Assembly: GCA_022824315.1 (NCBI GenBank)
Contig: JAJEAC010000048.1
Location: 25,973-89,972, forward strand
Direction of reading: 5' to 3'
Length of the DNA stretch: 64,000 bases
DNA from: Silicimonas sp.
GTDB taxonomy: Bacteria > Pseudomonadota > Alphaproteobacteria > Rhodobacterales > Rhodobacteraceae
Position numbers and translations under genes: made by a program. Positions 51,291-61,229 of the stretch are shown here, in pieces. Position 1 is the first letter of the stretch; every line of letters begins with the position of its first letter. The notes under the pieces were generated by a model, which did no database searches, was not told the origin of the DNA, and worked only from the letters and a program-made list of their open reading frames with translations.

Positions 51291-51482
51291 CTAGTCTCCT
51301 GAATATATGTAGCGCTTGTCGCAATACCCGCATTCGACCCACCCGACCTGCGGATCGATCGAAAGCCAGACGCGCGGATGGCCAAGAGCGCCTTCGCCGC
51401 CGTCGCAGGCGACACGCAATGTGGACACAGTCTCGCTCTCTGGCGGAGGCGGGCCCTTCAGTCGTTCAGGGTCTTCGGTCAT
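51291..51482 (-). CDS. small zinc-finger (zf-CHCC) protein
   Basis: A 63-residue protein. Pattern [17 protein letters not shown] then [17 protein letters not shown] gives the Cys-His-Cys-Cys zinc site of the zf-CHCC family, the bacterial relatives of the NDUFS6-type subunit of complex I. ATG at 51482 gives family length; the frame extends 14 residues further without conservation. It is a common stand-alone conserved gene in alphaproteobacteria. On the minus strand next to a HIT-family gene. Confidence 0.88.
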   Translation of the reverse strand: MTEDPERLKGPPPPESETVSTLRVACDGGEGALGHPRVWLSIDPQVGWVECGYCDKRYIYSGD

Positions 51483-51541
51483 GCTCTCACGGCCTTGTTC
51501 GCGTGCAGGAAACGTGCTGGACAAGCGGTAACTGCAGGTGG

Positions 51542-51916
51542 TCAGGAATTCAACATCGGACCGAGGGGCCGACCGGCAAGTATATGCGCGTGAAAGTGGG
51601 GAACTTCCTGTCCGCTGTCCGAACCGGAATTTGCGATCAACCGGTAACCGGTGCCCTGATCCGGCGTCACGCCGATCTCGCGGCAGATGGTTCCAAGCGC
51701 GCGCCAGAAGTCGGCGATTTCGCCATCGCTGGCCTCGGTGGCGAAATGATCCGCATTCACGTACGGGCCCTTGGGAATGACGACAACGTGGTGCGGGGCT
51801 TGGGGCGCGATGTCCTTGAAGGCCAATGTATGCTCGGTTTCCTTGACCGTGGTGTTGGGAATCTCGCCGCGGAGCAATTTCGCGAAGATGTTCTGATCGT
51901 CGTAGTCGTAGCTCAT
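51542..51916 (-). CDS. HIT-family nucleotide hydrolase/transferase (HINT-like)
   Basis: A 124-residue protein with [16 protein letters not shown] at the N-terminus, [18 protein letters not shown], and the catalytic histidine triad region [16 protein letters not shown]. The full HINT length is present. Relatives hydrolyse adenosine phosphoramidates. It lies 59 bases upstream of the zf-CHCC gene on the same strand. Confidence 0.95.
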   Translation of the reverse strand: MSYDYDDQNIFAKLLRGEIPNTTVKETEHTLAFKDIAPQAPHHVVVIPKGPYVNADHFATEASDGEIADFWRALGTICREIGVTPDQGTGYRLIANSGSDSGQEVPHFHAHILAGRPLGPMLNS

Positions 51917-52458
51917 GGGAATCCTCGGCTAGAGATTGCGGCCTTGTGTCCGGGCGCCCAATGTGACCCGCCTGTCACCATTCCGGCTTTCCGACCGGCG
52001 GGCTGGGCGCGGGCTTGCTTGTATCCCATTTCGTCGGGTTTGAGAAACCGCGAATTCTCGCCGTTGCCCGGACGAACCTCATCTCTCGCGACGTCGACGC
52101 GTCCGCGGCCGGCGCGCCGATGTGGCAGGTTTCCGGTCCTGAGAGCCGTCCGTTTCTTGACCGAGAGGCGCCGCGCCGGCGGCATTCGCGAGGTGCGCGG
52201 CATCCGGGCGGGGATGATCTGAGATTCCGCGAATCGCCCGATGGCAAACTGGTCTGCAACCGTTTGGCTGATGCCAGAGGAAGCAATCGCGGCCTGACCT
52301 CGGTCAATTTCGTGCCCTAAATCTGGGAACATGTGGCGGGATTCCGCGAGTTTCCGGACTTTGGGATGTTAGGATGTTTCGCAACCGGGGCCTTTCGGCT
52401 TATAGTCCGCCAAGGTCGGGGATTTCAGGACGGCCCACAAAGCATACAGGGGGGGAAG
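51917..52458. other. interval upstream of ihfB, no supported gene
   Basis: About 540 bases. Minus-strand frames exist but no domain is seen; one ends in SNPTKWDTSKPAPSPPVG, an unusual Pro/Lys-rich tail that could belong to a small conserved protein, but no start is supported. A TATAGT at 52401-52406, about 55 bases before the ihfB start, may be the -10 element of the ihfB promoter. Confidence 0.35.
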
Positions 52459-52743
52459 ATGATACGATCGGAGCTGGTGCAAAAGATTGCCGAAGAGAAC
52501 CCACACCTGTACCAGCGAGATGTCGAGCGTATCGTCAATACCATCTTCGATTCGATCATTGATGCAATGTCACGGGGCAACCGGGTTGAACTCAGGGGCT
52601 TCGGCGCATTTTCCGTGAAGAAGCGTGAGTCCCGAATCGGACGCAATCCCCGGACTGGCGAAAGCGTCAGCGTCGACGAAAAGCATGTACCGTTCTTCAA
52701 GACCGGAAAGCTTTTGAGGGATCGCCTGAACGGAAGGGCGTGA
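52459..52743 (+). CDS. ihfB: integration host factor beta subunit
   Basis: A 94-residue DNA-bending protein: [37 protein letters not shown] with the Pro-containing DNA-intercalating arm, and [16 protein letters not shown]. The sequence fits IhfB rather than HU. The ATG at 52459 has GGGGGGAAG directly before it; longer upstream frames are rejected. Its stop overlaps the LapA-domain gene start by one base. IHF partners with IhfA (elsewhere) in recombination and transcription. Confidence 0.95.
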   Translation: MIRSELVQKIAEENPHLYQRDVERIVNTIFDSIIDAMSRGNRVELRGFGAFSVKKRESRIGRNPRTGESVSVDEKHVPFFKTGKLLRDRLNGRA

Positions 52744-53087
52744 TGCGTGTCATCCGCCTCCTCTTTCTTGGAGTTTTGGCAGTTGCCCTGATCACGGTCG
52801 CGATGGCGAATCGAGGCCCGCTGAGCGTACGCATGCTGCCTCCCGAAGTTTCGCGGCTTGTCGGGTTCGACTGGGAGATCACCCTGCCAACGTTCGTTGT
52901 TCTCTTTGCCGCCGGCGTGATCGGATTGGCGCTTGGTTTCCTGTGGGAGTGGTTGCGCGAGCACAAGCACCGTGCCCGGGCCGCCAGCGAACGCAAGGAG
53001 CGTCAAAGGCTTGAGCATGAATTCAGCAAGTCTGGATACTCTTCCGCTTCGGACGACGATGTCATCGAAATCCTTGAGGGTCGCTGA
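52743..53087 (+). CDS. LapA-domain (DUF1049) small membrane protein
   Basis: A 114-residue protein with two membrane segments (LLFLGVLAVALITVAMANRG; PTFVVLFAAGVIGLALGFLWEWL) and a basic cytoplasmic tail (HKHRARAASERKERQRLE). This matches LapA/DUF1049 proteins of envelope lipopolysaccharide assembly. It overlaps ihfB by one base and precedes trpF by 21 bases, a gene order common in Rhodobacterales. Confidence 0.9.
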   Translation: MRVIRLLFLGVLAVALITVAMANRGPLSVRMLPPEVSRLVGFDWEITLPTFVVLFAAGVIGLALGFLWEWLREHKHRARAASERKERQRLEHEFSKSGYSSASDDDVIEILEGR

Positions 53088-53108
53088 CGGAGGCGGTAAA
53101 CCCGCCCC

Positions 53109-53750
53109 ATGAAGTCCGGGACGCGAGTGAAGATCTGCGGGCTGTCGAGCGCGGACACCTTGTCGGCGGCGGTTGATTCCGGTGCCGCATATGTCGGGTT
53201 CGTCTTCTTCCCGCCGTCTCCGCGGAATCTGGAGCCCTCGGCGGCGCGTACGCTGGCGCTGGACGTGCCGCCCGGCGTGGCCAAGGTCGCCTTGACGGTT
53301 GATGCCGATGACGCGTTCATCGACTCTCTCACTGACGAGGTACCACTGGACATGCTGCAGCTTCACGGTTCCGAGACGCCCCAGCGTGCTCGCGAGATTC
53401 GCGACCGCACACGTTTGCCCGTCATGAAGGCGATCGGCATCTCGGACGCGGACGACGTCGCGAGAATCGACCTGTACGAGACGGCCGTGGACCAGATCTT
53501 GGTCGACGCTCGTCCCCCGAAGAACGGCCCGTTGCCGGGCGGCAACGGGCTCTTGTTCGACTGGACATTGATTGCGGACCGTCACTGGACCGTTCCCTGG
53601 ATGCTGGCGGGCGGTCTCACCCAAGAAAACGTGGCCGAGGCGGTCGCCCTGACCGGCGCCCGGCAGGTCGACGTGTCTTCTGGCGTGGAGCGCGCTCCCG
53701 GCGTCAAGGATGCGGATCTCGTCCGGCAATTTCTGAATGCAGTTCCCTAG
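53109..53750 (+). CDS. trpF: phosphoribosylanthranilate isomerase
   Basis: A 213-residue TIM-barrel enzyme of tryptophan synthesis. The N-terminal catalytic Cys lies in [19 protein letters not shown], then [52 protein letters not shown] with the catalytic Asp, and [14 protein letters not shown]. Start ATG 53109 follows the LapA gene. No trpB or trpA lies next to it in this window, though in many relatives they follow directly; the next gene is a convergent PBP. Confidence 0.96.
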   Translation: MKSGTRVKICGLSSADTLSAAVDSGAAYVGFVFFPPSPRNLEPSAARTLALDVPPGVAKVALTVDADDAFIDSLTDEVPLDMLQLHGSETPQRAREIRDRTRLPVMKAIGISDADDVARIDLYETAVDQILVDARPPKNGPLPGGNGLLFDWTLIADRHWTVPWMLAGGLTQENVAEAVALTGARQVDVSSGVERAPGVKDADLVRQFLNAVP

Positions 53751-53766
53751 CACGGTTCTGCAGGAT

Positions 53767-53791
53767 GGCGCGGGCCAAGGGCTGCCGCGCC
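53767..53791 (+). terminator. hairpin after trpF
   Basis: GGCGCGG (53767-53773) and CCGCGCC (53785-53791), a 7-bp perfect GC stem with an 11-base loop, between the convergent trpF and PBP genes. There is no T-tract, so a factor-assisted terminator is more likely. Confidence 0.4.
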
Positions 53792-53827
53792 GATCTGGAG
53801 CAACCGCATTGATGATGTGTCGGTTCG

Positions 53828-55948
53828 CTATCGTCCGAAGATTTCGTTGAGGATGCCCATGATCATGCGTTCGGCAAAGTTGCCCTGCGTCGCTGGCCCC
53901 GGGGCCTGTCGTTCGGGCACGGAGCTTGCGATGGTGTCTCGATCCGGCATTGGGAGCCTGCGGACCGGCAGGCCTTCATGGACGCCAATCATCGTTTCCC
54001 TCCATATCTCGGCGGGCAGGCCGCCTCCGGTCACTCCGGTGAGCGGCGTGTTGTCGTCATAGCCCATCCAGACTCCGGCGACGTAATCCGCCGTGAAACC
54101 GATGAACCATGCGTCCCTTGCTGCCTGCGTCGTGCCGGTCTTTCCTGCTGCGGGACGATCGGGGAGGCGCGCGCGCGTTCCGGTGCCGGCCTCGATGACA
54201 CGGTTCATCATGTGGACGAGCAGCCTGGCAGCCGGTTCGCTGATCACGCGCTCGCTCGCTCCGCCGGTTTGCTCGAGAAGTGGCGCATCGTCGCCCTTGA
54301 TACGCAGGTTCACCAAGCCATAGGGCACCACTGACAAGCCTCCGTTCAGAATGCCTGCATAGGCCCCGGTCATGTCGAGAAGCGTCGACTCCGCAGTTCC
54401 GAGCGCCATTGCCGGTCCGACCGCAGTATCGGCATCGATCCCGAATCCCGACGCGACACGCACGACCGCGTCTCGACCGACCCGTTCATACACCTTGATT
54501 GCCGGGATGTTCAGCGACTCGGCAAGAGCCTCTTCAAGCGTCACGACACCCTTGTACTCGCGGGAATAGTTGTCGGGGCACCACTTTCCTGAACCGCGCA
54601 CGTCAAGGCAGAGCGGTTCGTCCCGGACCTGCATGTTCGGTTTGATGCCAAGGTCCATGGCCGCGCCATAGACGAATGGCTTGAAGGCCGATCCCGTTTG
54701 CCGCTTGGCCTGAACCGCCCGATTGAACTGGCCTGCGACGCCCTTGACCTTTCGGCCACCCACCATTGCGCGAACCGCCCCGTCGGTGCTCATGACGACG
54801 ATGGCGGCTTGTGCCTTGGAACCTGCCCGGACCTTGGTGTCGAAGACGAATTGCAGCGCCTTGTCTGCGGCCGCCTGAATGCCCCGGTCAAGTGTCGTGC
54901 GGATCACGACATCTTCGGTCGTGTCCCGGGTCAGGAACTGCGGGCCAAGATCCATGACCCAGTCTGCAAAGTAGCCGCCGGCGCGGGCGGCGGCGGCGGA
55001 CGACAGCCGGGCAGGGTGCTCACGGGCATGCGCAGCCTCGCTGGCGGAGAGGTAGCCCTGCTCCTCCATCAGCCGAATGATCGTCGCCGCGCGGTCCCGG
55101 CTGCGTTGCAGGTTGGCGGTCGGCGCGTAGCGGCTGGGCGCTTTCAGGAGGCCGGCAAGCATGGCCGCCTCTGCCGGTCCGACATGCCTGGCCGAAATCC
55201 CGAAGTAACGCTGTGCTGCGGCTTCGAACCCGCGCGTGCCCGCACCGAGATAGGACCGGTTCAGGTAGATGGTGAGGATTTCGTCCTTGGTGTAGCGGGC
55301 CTCCATCGCCAGGGCGTAAACGGCTTCCCAGACCTTGCGGCCCAGCGTCGTGCGGCGGCAGTCCGCCTCGAATTCGGCCTCGGACATGCCCGACTCAGGC
55401 CTGTAGCGTTTGCCGATGCACAGCAGCTTTGCCGTCTGCTGCGTGATCGTCGACCCACCGTGGCCCTGGAAGGGGCCGCGACCTTCCTGGAGATTGATGC
55501 GGATCGCGCTGGCAATGCCCCGGAATGAAATGCCGAAATGGCGGTAATAGCGCTTGTCCTCTGTCGCGATGACGGCGTTCTTGAGATGCAACGAAACGCT
55601 GTCCGGCGTGATCGTGCCACCGAACTGTTCGCCGCGCCACGCGAAGACGTCCCCATTGCGGTCGAGGAGCGTGACTGAACCGCGGGACCGGGCATCCACG
55701 ATGTCCGGCAGGGGTGGTAGCGTGGTCGCGTAAAGGAGAACCGCGCTCGCAATGGCCACGGCGGCAACCAAGGCAACGCGCCAGCCAATGCTCCACGCGA
55801 TCCGCGCAAGCGTTCGCAGCAGCCAGGCAACCGGGGCGAGCAAAAGGAGTCGGCCCAGGCCCGCACGTCCCCTCGGCCCTGCGCCTCGTCGTGCTGCGCC
55901 TCGTCTTGCGGCGGCACGCGTCCGTCGGCTCTTGCTTGGCCCGCTCAC
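53828..55948 (-). CDS. class A penicillin-binding protein (PBP1A-type, bifunctional)
   Basis: About 706 residues. A basic Arg/Ala-rich N-terminus is followed by one membrane segment (VALVAAVAIASAVLLYA). The glycosyltransferase domain (ATEDKRYYRHFGISFRGI; GGSTITQQTAKLL; RKVWEAVYALAMEARYTK) is followed by the transpeptidase domain with the SxxK nucleophile in GSAFKPF, SLN, and KTGTTQAARD. It polymerises and cross-links peptidoglycan in the periplasm. Start is uncertain: GTG at 55948 gives a family-like N-terminus; the frame is open to 56026. Convergent with trpF. Confidence 0.9.
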   Translation of the reverse strand: MSGPSKSRRTRAAARRGAARRGAGPRGRAGLGRLLLLAPVAWLLRTLARIAWSIGWRVALVAAVAIASAVLLYATTLPPLPDIVDARSRGSVTLLDRNGDVFAWRGEQFGGTITPDSVSLHLKNAVIATEDKRYYRHFGISFRGIASAIRINLQEGRGPFQGHGGSTITQQTAKLLCIGKRYRPESGMSEAEFEADCRRTTLGRKVWEAVYALAMEARYTKDEILTIYLNRSYLGAGTRGFEAAAQRYFGISARHVGPAEAAMLAGLLKAPSRYAPTANLQRSRDRAATIIRLMEEQGYLSASEAAHAREHPARLSSAAAARAGGYFADWVMDLGPQFLTRDTTEDVVIRTTLDRGIQAAADKALQFVFDTKVRAGSKAQAAIVVMSTDGAVRAMVGGRKVKGVAGQFNRAVQAKRQTGSAFKPFVYGAAMDLGIKPNMQVRDEPLCLDVRGSGKWCPDNYSREYKGVVTLEEALAESLNIPAIKVYERVGRDAVVRVASGFGIDADTAVGPAMALGTAESTLLDMTGAYAGILNGGLSVVPYGLVNLRIKGDDAPLLEQTGGASERVISEPAARLLVHMMNRVIEAGTGTRARLPDRPAAGKTGTTQAARDAWFIGFTADYVAGVWMGYDDNTPLTGVTGGGLPAEIWRETMIGVHEGLPVRRLPMPDRDTIASSVPERQAPGPATQGNFAERMIMGILNEIFGR

Positions 55949-56163
55949 TGTGCTCGGCGCCCGTCTTGTCTCCTGCCTTCCTGGCAGACTACGATGTCTT
56001 GGCCCGGATGTGGAGCGGCATTCCACCGAGGGCCGGCGCGGCAGACGGACATGCCGTTGACGGCCATGCCTTCACGTGGCCGGATCCGGCTGGAACGGAC
56101 ACATGTGTCAGGGACATTCGCCCGCAGGCCTTGCTGGCAACGGGTGCCTGGAAGGAGGACTGA

Positions 56164-56583
56164 ATGCCGGAAATTCACAGAGGATCCTGCCTTTGCGGGC
56201 AGGTTGTCTATTCGGTGCGGGGACCGCTGCGCCCGGTCGTTGCGTGTCACTGCGGGCAGTGCCGCAAGACGAGCGGGCATCATGTGGCAATGACATCTGC
56301 GCCTCGATGCGCCGTGGAGATTTCCGGCGCGCCGCGCTGGTACGCATCCTCCGGGACCGCGCGGCGCGGATTTTGCGGCACTTGTGGTTCGAACATGTTT
56401 TGGGACGGTCTCGGCGAGAACCTGTCGATCTCTGCGGGGACGCTTGACACTCCGACCGGTCTCGGACTTGTCGGGCACATCTATTGCGCGAGCAAGGGCG
56501 ACTATTACGAGATTGCCGATGGTTTGCCCAAGGCGGAGGGCCGGGACCCCGAATTGACGACGATGATCCTAAAGGAGGAGTGA
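56164..56583 (+). CDS. GFA-domain protein (glutathione-dependent formaldehyde-activating enzyme-like)
   Basis: A 139-residue zinc-binding protein. Cysteine pattern GSCLCGQVVYSVRG, ACHCGQCRKTSGHH, and RGFCGTCGSNMFWDG matches the GFA/CENP-V domain (Cys-rich zinc sites). Function of most members is unknown, so formaldehyde activity is not claimed. It overlaps the convergent ogt gene by 15 bases at the 3' ends. GGAGG lies upstream of the ATG. Confidence 0.9.
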   Translation: MPEIHRGSCLCGQVVYSVRGPLRPVVACHCGQCRKTSGHHVAMTSAPRCAVEISGAPRWYASSGTARRGFCGTCGSNMFWDGLGENLSISAGTLDTPTGLGLVGHIYCASKGDYYEIADGLPKAEGRDPELTTMILKEE

Positions 56584-57021
56584 AGCCGCCCCTTCGAGCT
56601 TCAGGAGCGCGACTTTCTTCTCGATTCCGTCCGGCGCCGAAAATCCGCCAAGGCTGCCCGTTCCCGTGGCCCTGTGGCAGGGAATCAGGATTGCAATGGG
56701 ATTGGCGCCACAGGCCTGGCCGGCGGCCTGGGCTGAGATGCCGAGCGCCTTCGCCATCTGCCCGTAGGTTCGCGTTTCGCCGTAGGGAATCGCGCACAGC
56801 GCATCGAGGAACCGAAGCTGCCTCGGCGACGCTCCGGGAGCCAGAGGCAGGTCGAACTCGGTCAACTCGCCGGCAAAGTAAAGGGCAAGCTGGTGTTCCG
56901 CCTCAAGCAGGAGCGGCGTGGGGTCGTTGGCATCGCCGCCCCAGTCCAGACGCGTGATCGCGCGATTCTCATCGGTCAGGGTCAGCGGTCCGATCGGGCT
57001 CTTGCAGGTCAGGGACGGCAT
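56569..57021 (-). CDS. ogt: methylated-DNA-protein-cysteine methyltransferase
   Basis: A 150-residue DNA repair protein. Active-site motif IPCHRATGTGSLGGFSAP contains the acceptor Cys; PYGETRTYGQMAKALG and GQACGANPIAILIPCHR are typical of the C-terminal domain. It transfers O6-alkyl groups of guanine to its own cysteine. The acceptor block is usually PCHRV; here PCHRA, a mild change. Followed by ileS on the same strand, with its 3' end inside the GFA gene. Confidence 0.93.
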   Translation of the reverse strand: MPSLTCKSPIGPLTLTDENRAITRLDWGGDANDPTPLLLEAEHQLALYFAGELTEFDLPLAPGASPRQLRFLDALCAIPYGETRTYGQMAKALGISAQAAGQACGANPIAILIPCHRATGTGSLGGFSAPDGIEKKVALLKLEGAASLLL

Positions 57022-57064
57022 TGGCCAATCCGTGCGGAGCCGAAGCGTTCATGTGCGTCAGTGC

Positions 57065-60031
57065 TCATCCGAGGACGGAATTGCAACGGGCGCAGGTTCC
57101 TGGATGCGCATGCATGCCCACGTCCGGCAGGATCTTCCAGCAGCGCTCGCACTTGCTTCCGTCGGCATTCTCGAAGAGCACGGCGACGCCATCCGCGCCG
57201 GGCAGTCGGAAGGCCTCAGCCGGCGCCGGATCTCCCGTGACGGAAATGGATGACGTGATGCAGACATCCGCGAAATCCACGGTCTTCAGGGCATCGCGAA
57301 CGTCCTGATCCTCGACGCAAACGATGGGCGCGGCTTCGAGCGAAGCGCCGATCCGCTTTTCCCGCCGCTGGATTTCAAGCGCGGCCGTCACGACACGGCG
57401 AACGTGGCGGATTCCGGCCCATTTCCGAGCAAGCGGCTCGTTCAGCCAGTCCTTTGGGGTCTCGGGAATGTCGGTGAGGTGCACGGAAGAGCCGTCGCCC
57501 GGGAATCTCTCCAGCCACACTTCCTCGGTCGTGAAGACGAGAATGGGAGCAAGCCAGGTCGTCAGCCTGTGGAACAGCAGGTCGAGAACAGTTCGCGCCG
57601 CCCTGCGGGTCAGGCCGTCACTGGCGTCGCAGTAGAGCGCGTCCTTACGGATGTCGAAATAGAAGGACGAGAGGTCTGACGTCGCGAATTCGAAGACGGC
57701 CCGGAAAACGCCTTGGAAATCATATGCTGCATATCGCGTGCGCAGCTTGTGGTCGAGTTCCGCCATGCGATGCAGGATCCAGGTCTCCAGTTCCGGCATG
57801 TCGACCGGTGCAACGCGTTCGTCCTCCGAGAATCCCGCGAGATTGCCGAGCAGGAAGCGCATCGTGTTCCTGAGGCGCCGGTAGCTGTCTGCGACTCCTT
57901 TCAGGATCTCCGGCCCGATGCGCTGGTCGCCCGTGTAGTCCGTCTGCGCAACCCAGAGGCGCAGGATGTCAGCTCCGTATTGCTGGACCACCTCGTCGGG
58001 CACGATCGTGTTGCCGAGAGACTTGGACATCTTGTTGCCTCTCTCGTCCAGCGTGAAGCCATGGGTCAGCACGCCACGATACGGTGCCCGACCCAGCGTG
58101 CCGCAGCTCTGCAGCAGGGACGAGTGGAACCAGCCGCGATGCTGGTCGGTGCCTTCGAGGTATAGGTCGGCAATGCCGTCCTCCGTGCCGTCGGGACGGT
58201 CACGAAGCGCAAATGCGTGGGTTGATCCGGAGTCGAACCAGACGTCGAGGATGTCGAAGACCTGTTCGTAATCGTCCGCGTTGGCATCATTGCCGAGAAA
58301 GCGCTCCTTTGCGCCGGGCTTGTACCAGGAATCCGCGCCCTCCTTCTCGAACGCGTCGAGAATCCGGCCATTCACGGCGTCGTTGCGCAGCAGGAAGTCG
58401 GGATCGTCCGGCTTGGCGTCAATCTTGACGAAACAGGTCAGAGGCACGCCCCAGGCGCGCTGTCGCGAGAGGACCCAGTCGGGACGGGTTTCCATCATTG
58501 AATGGAGACGGTTGCGACCCGACGGCGGCGTCCAGCGGACGTTGTCGATCTCTTTCAGCGCGCGTTCGCGAATGGTCTCCCCATGCGCGTCCTGCCCGTC
58601 GCCTACAGGGCGGTCAATGGCAGCAAACCATTGTGGCGTGTTGCGGAAGATGAGCGGTGCCTTCGACCGCCAGGAGTGCGGATAGCTGTGGGTGAGGCGG
58701 CCGCGCGCGATCAGCGAACCCACCTCGGCAAGCTTGTCGATGATGCACGTGTTTGCGTTGCCTTCCTTGCCATTCGGCTTGATGATGACGGTGCCGCCGA
58801 AGAACGGGAGATCTTCGCGGAACGAGCCGTCTTCAAGCACGTTGTATGTCATTGGCAAGCCGTGTTTCAGCCCGACCTGGTAGTCGTCGTCGCCATGAGA
58901 CGGCGCGGTGTGCACGAACCCCGTACCGGCTTCCGCAGTGACGTGATCGCCGCTCAGGAGCGGGACGTCAAAGTCCCACTCCCCGTTGTCGGCATGGCCC
59001 CGCAAGGGGTGCGCGCAGGTGATCGCGGCAAGTTCCGCGACATCGACATCCATGAGACGCCGGTACATCGTGGCTTCAAGCCGTGCCTGCGAGAGCGTCG
59101 CCTCGGCCAGATCGTCGGCAATGAGATACAGGTCGCCGATCTTTGCCCAGCATTCCTCCGGACGTCCCGTGACTTCGTAGAGCCCGTAGCTGATGTCGGG
59201 TCCGAAGCAGATGGCTCGGTTCTGCGGGATGGTCCATGGCGTCGTCGTCCAGATGACGACCTTCGCGCTTTCCAGGCGCGACGTCCGCAATTCGCCGTCC
59301 TTGCCCGTGGCCCGCTTCGACCCCGAATGTCCGCTTGCGGCCGCCGCGAAGCGATCAAAGGCCACGACGGGGAATTTCACCCAGACGGTATGGCTTCGGT
59401 GATCATGATACTCGACCTCCGCCTCGGCCAGCGCCGTCTTTTCGACCGGCGACCACATCACGGGTTTTGAGCCACGGTACAGCGTGCCGTTCATCAGGAA
59501 TTTCTGGAATTCCTCGGCGATGACGCGCTCGGCGTGATAGGCCATGGTCAGATAGGGATCGGCCCAGTTTCCGGTCACGCCGAGGCGCTTGAACTCGTCC
59601 CGCTGGATTTCGATCCAGTTTTCGGCGAAGCGGCGGCACTCCTGGCGAAACTCGACCACGTCGACCGCGTCCTTGTCGCGTCCGTTCTTGCGGTACTGCT
59701 CCTCGATCTTCCATTCGATCGGGAGGCCATGGCAATCCCAGCCCGGGACATAGCGCGAATCCTTGCCCATCATCTGCTGGGAGCGGACCACCATGTCCTT
59801 CAGGATCTTGTTCAGTGCGTGCCCGATATGCAGATGTCCGTTCGCGTAGGGCGGGCCATCGTGAAGCGTGAACTGTTCGCGTCCCTGCTTGCCGCGAAGC
59901 CGGTCGTAGACTCCGATCCTCTCCCATCTCTCCAGCCAGCCGGGCTCGCGGCCGGGCAAACCCGCACGCATCGGGAATTTCGTGGCAGGAAGGTGCAGCG
60001 TGTCCTTGTAGTCAGGTGTGTCGGCACACAT
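57065..60031 (-). CDS. ileS: isoleucyl-tRNA synthetase
   Basis: A 988-residue class I aminoacyl-tRNA synthetase. The HIGH motif occurs in PYANGHLHIGHALNKI and KMSKS in ERGNKMSKSLGNTIVP. An editing (CP1) region and the C-terminal zinc motif CERCWKILPDVGM...CARCNSVLG are present, so it is the bacterial IleS type with zinc finger. The ATG at 60031 starts a normal N-terminus (YKDTLHLPATKFPMRAG). The region upstream to hemF is a divergent promoter. The gene is full-length and core-like in composition. Confidence 0.98.
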   Translation of the reverse strand: MCADTPDYKDTLHLPATKFPMRAGLPGREPGWLERWERIGVYDRLRGKQGREQFTLHDGPPYANGHLHIGHALNKILKDMVVRSQQMMGKDSRYVPGWDCHGLPIEWKIEEQYRKNGRDKDAVDVVEFRQECRRFAENWIEIQRDEFKRLGVTGNWADPYLTMAYHAERVIAEEFQKFLMNGTLYRGSKPVMWSPVEKTALAEAEVEYHDHRSHTVWVKFPVVAFDRFAAAASGHSGSKRATGKDGELRTSRLESAKVVIWTTTPWTIPQNRAICFGPDISYGLYEVTGRPEECWAKIGDLYLIADDLAEATLSQARLEATMYRRLMDVDVAELAAITCAHPLRGHADNGEWDFDVPLLSGDHVTAEAGTGFVHTAPSHGDDDYQVGLKHGLPMTYNVLEDGSFREDLPFFGGTVIIKPNGKEGNANTCIIDKLAEVGSLIARGRLTHSYPHSWRSKAPLIFRNTPQWFAAIDRPVGDGQDAHGETIRERALKEIDNVRWTPPSGRNRLHSMMETRPDWVLSRQRAWGVPLTCFVKIDAKPDDPDFLLRNDAVNGRILDAFEKEGADSWYKPGAKERFLGNDANADDYEQVFDILDVWFDSGSTHAFALRDRPDGTEDGIADLYLEGTDQHRGWFHSSLLQSCGTLGRAPYRGVLTHGFTLDERGNKMSKSLGNTIVPDEVVQQYGADILRLWVAQTDYTGDQRIGPEILKGVADSYRRLRNTMRFLLGNLAGFSEDERVAPVDMPELETWILHRMAELDHKLRTRYAAYDFQGVFRAVFEFATSDLSSFYFDIRKDALYCDASDGLTRRAARTVLDLLFHRLTTWLAPILVFTTEEVWLERFPGDGSSVHLTDIPETPKDWLNEPLARKWAGIRHVRRVVTAALEIQRREKRIGASLEAAPIVCVEDQDVRDALKTVDFADVCITSSISVTGDPAPAEAFRLPGADGVAVLFENADGSKCERCWKILPDVGMHAHPGTCARCNSVLG

Positions 60032-60338
60032 CGGTTCGTGTCCTTGAAGGTGGATGTTCGGGCGACGGGGAGTCCTGGAACGTCAATCCTGGCGGCTCCC
60101 GTGTCAAAGCGCCGGGCACGTAATTCGAATTATGATCGCCTTGCAGGTCACGTGGCGTTCTATATTCAGCGAAACCGGGCAGGACAAGGCGGCATGAGGC
60201 GCAGATTGCATCTCCGGCCAAGACTGGATTGTCGCGCCTGCGGTGCCGCCATGTGCGCGCAAAAGTGTGGTCAAGTCGTGAACCAGGTGCTTTACCGGAA
60301 GCGTGCTTGTGCCGCTCGGGTCGAGATTGGACGTGCAG
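60032..60338. other. divergent promoter region of ileS and hemF
   Basis: About 300 bases between divergent starts. There are short frames only; no riboswitch or recognisable regulatory structure can be supported. It is expected to contain both promoters. Confidence 0.4.
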
Positions 60339-61229
60339 ATGACAGATTGCCTTGAGAAGAGGAAAGCCCGCGCCAGATCATGGTTCAGAAGCCTGCGCGA
60401 CGAGATCGTAAGCGCTTTCGAGGATGTCGAGGATGCTCACGCAAACGGTCCGAACTCGGACCGTTCGGCGGGTCGGTTCGGGATCACCGAAACAAGGCGC
60501 GCATCGGATGACGGGTCTGATGCGGGCGGCGGACTCATGAGCGTGATGCGCGGGGGACGGATCTTCGAGAAGGTCGGCGTGAATGTTTCGACCGTCTACG
60601 GCACGCTCGGCGCACGCGCGCAGGCGGCCATGGCGGCGCGCGGCGTGCCGGGAATGGACGCGGATCCGCGCTTTTGGGCATCGGGTATTTCGCTTGTTGC
60701 GCACATGCAAAACCCCCATGTGCCGTCCGTTCACATGAACACGCGCATGTTCTGGACGCCTGGCGCCTGGTGGTTCGGAGGCGGGTCTGACCTGAATCCC
60801 TGCATTGAGCACGATGAGGATACGGCGGACTTCCATGCAGTGCAGAAGGCCCATTGCGACCCGCATGGCGCAGACATCCACCCGCGCCTGCAGGCCTGGG
60901 CGGACGAGTATTTCTTCGTGAAGCATCGTGGCCGTCCGAGGGGCGTCGGCGGAATCTTCTTCGACGACTGGAATACCGGGGACTGGGAGGCGGACTTCGC
61001 CTTCACCCAAGACGTTGGCCGCGCCTTTCTCGAGGCCTATTTGCCGATCGTCGAGCGTCGCCGCATGACCGAGTGGTCCGAGCGGGAAAGGGATGTTCAG
61101 CTTCGGCATCGCGGTCTCTACGTCGAGTACAATCTCGTATATGATCGGGGCACGAAATTCGGCTTGGAAACCGGTCACGACGCGAATGCGGTCCTGATGA
61201 GCCTGCCGCCTGTCGCGAAGTGGGATTGA
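60339..61229 (+). CDS. hemF: oxygen-dependent coproporphyrinogen III oxidase
   Basis: A 296-residue enzyme of haem synthesis, decarboxylating coproporphyrinogen III to protoporphyrinogen IX with O2. Conserved blocks: GGRIFEKVGVNVSTVYG, VPSVHMNTRMFW (catalytic His and Asn), WWFGGGSDLNP, GVGGIFFDDW, and the C-terminal YNLVYDRGTKFGLETGHD. ATG at 60339 is preferred over 60303 since the N-terminal 12 residues have no conservation. Presence of HemF rather than only HemN suggests an aerobic life. Confidence 0.96.
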   Translation: MTDCLEKRKARARSWFRSLRDEIVSAFEDVEDAHANGPNSDRSAGRFGITETRRASDDGSDAGGGLMSVMRGGRIFEKVGVNVSTVYGTLGARAQAAMAARGVPGMDADPRFWASGISLVAHMQNPHVPSVHMNTRMFWTPGAWWFGGGSDLNPCIEHDEDTADFHAVQKAHCDPHGADIHPRLQAWADEYFFVKHRGRPRGVGGIFFDDWNTGDWEADFAFTQDVGRAFLEAYLPIVERRRMTEWSERERDVQLRHRGLYVEYNLVYDRGTKFGLETGHDANAVLMSLPPVAKWD

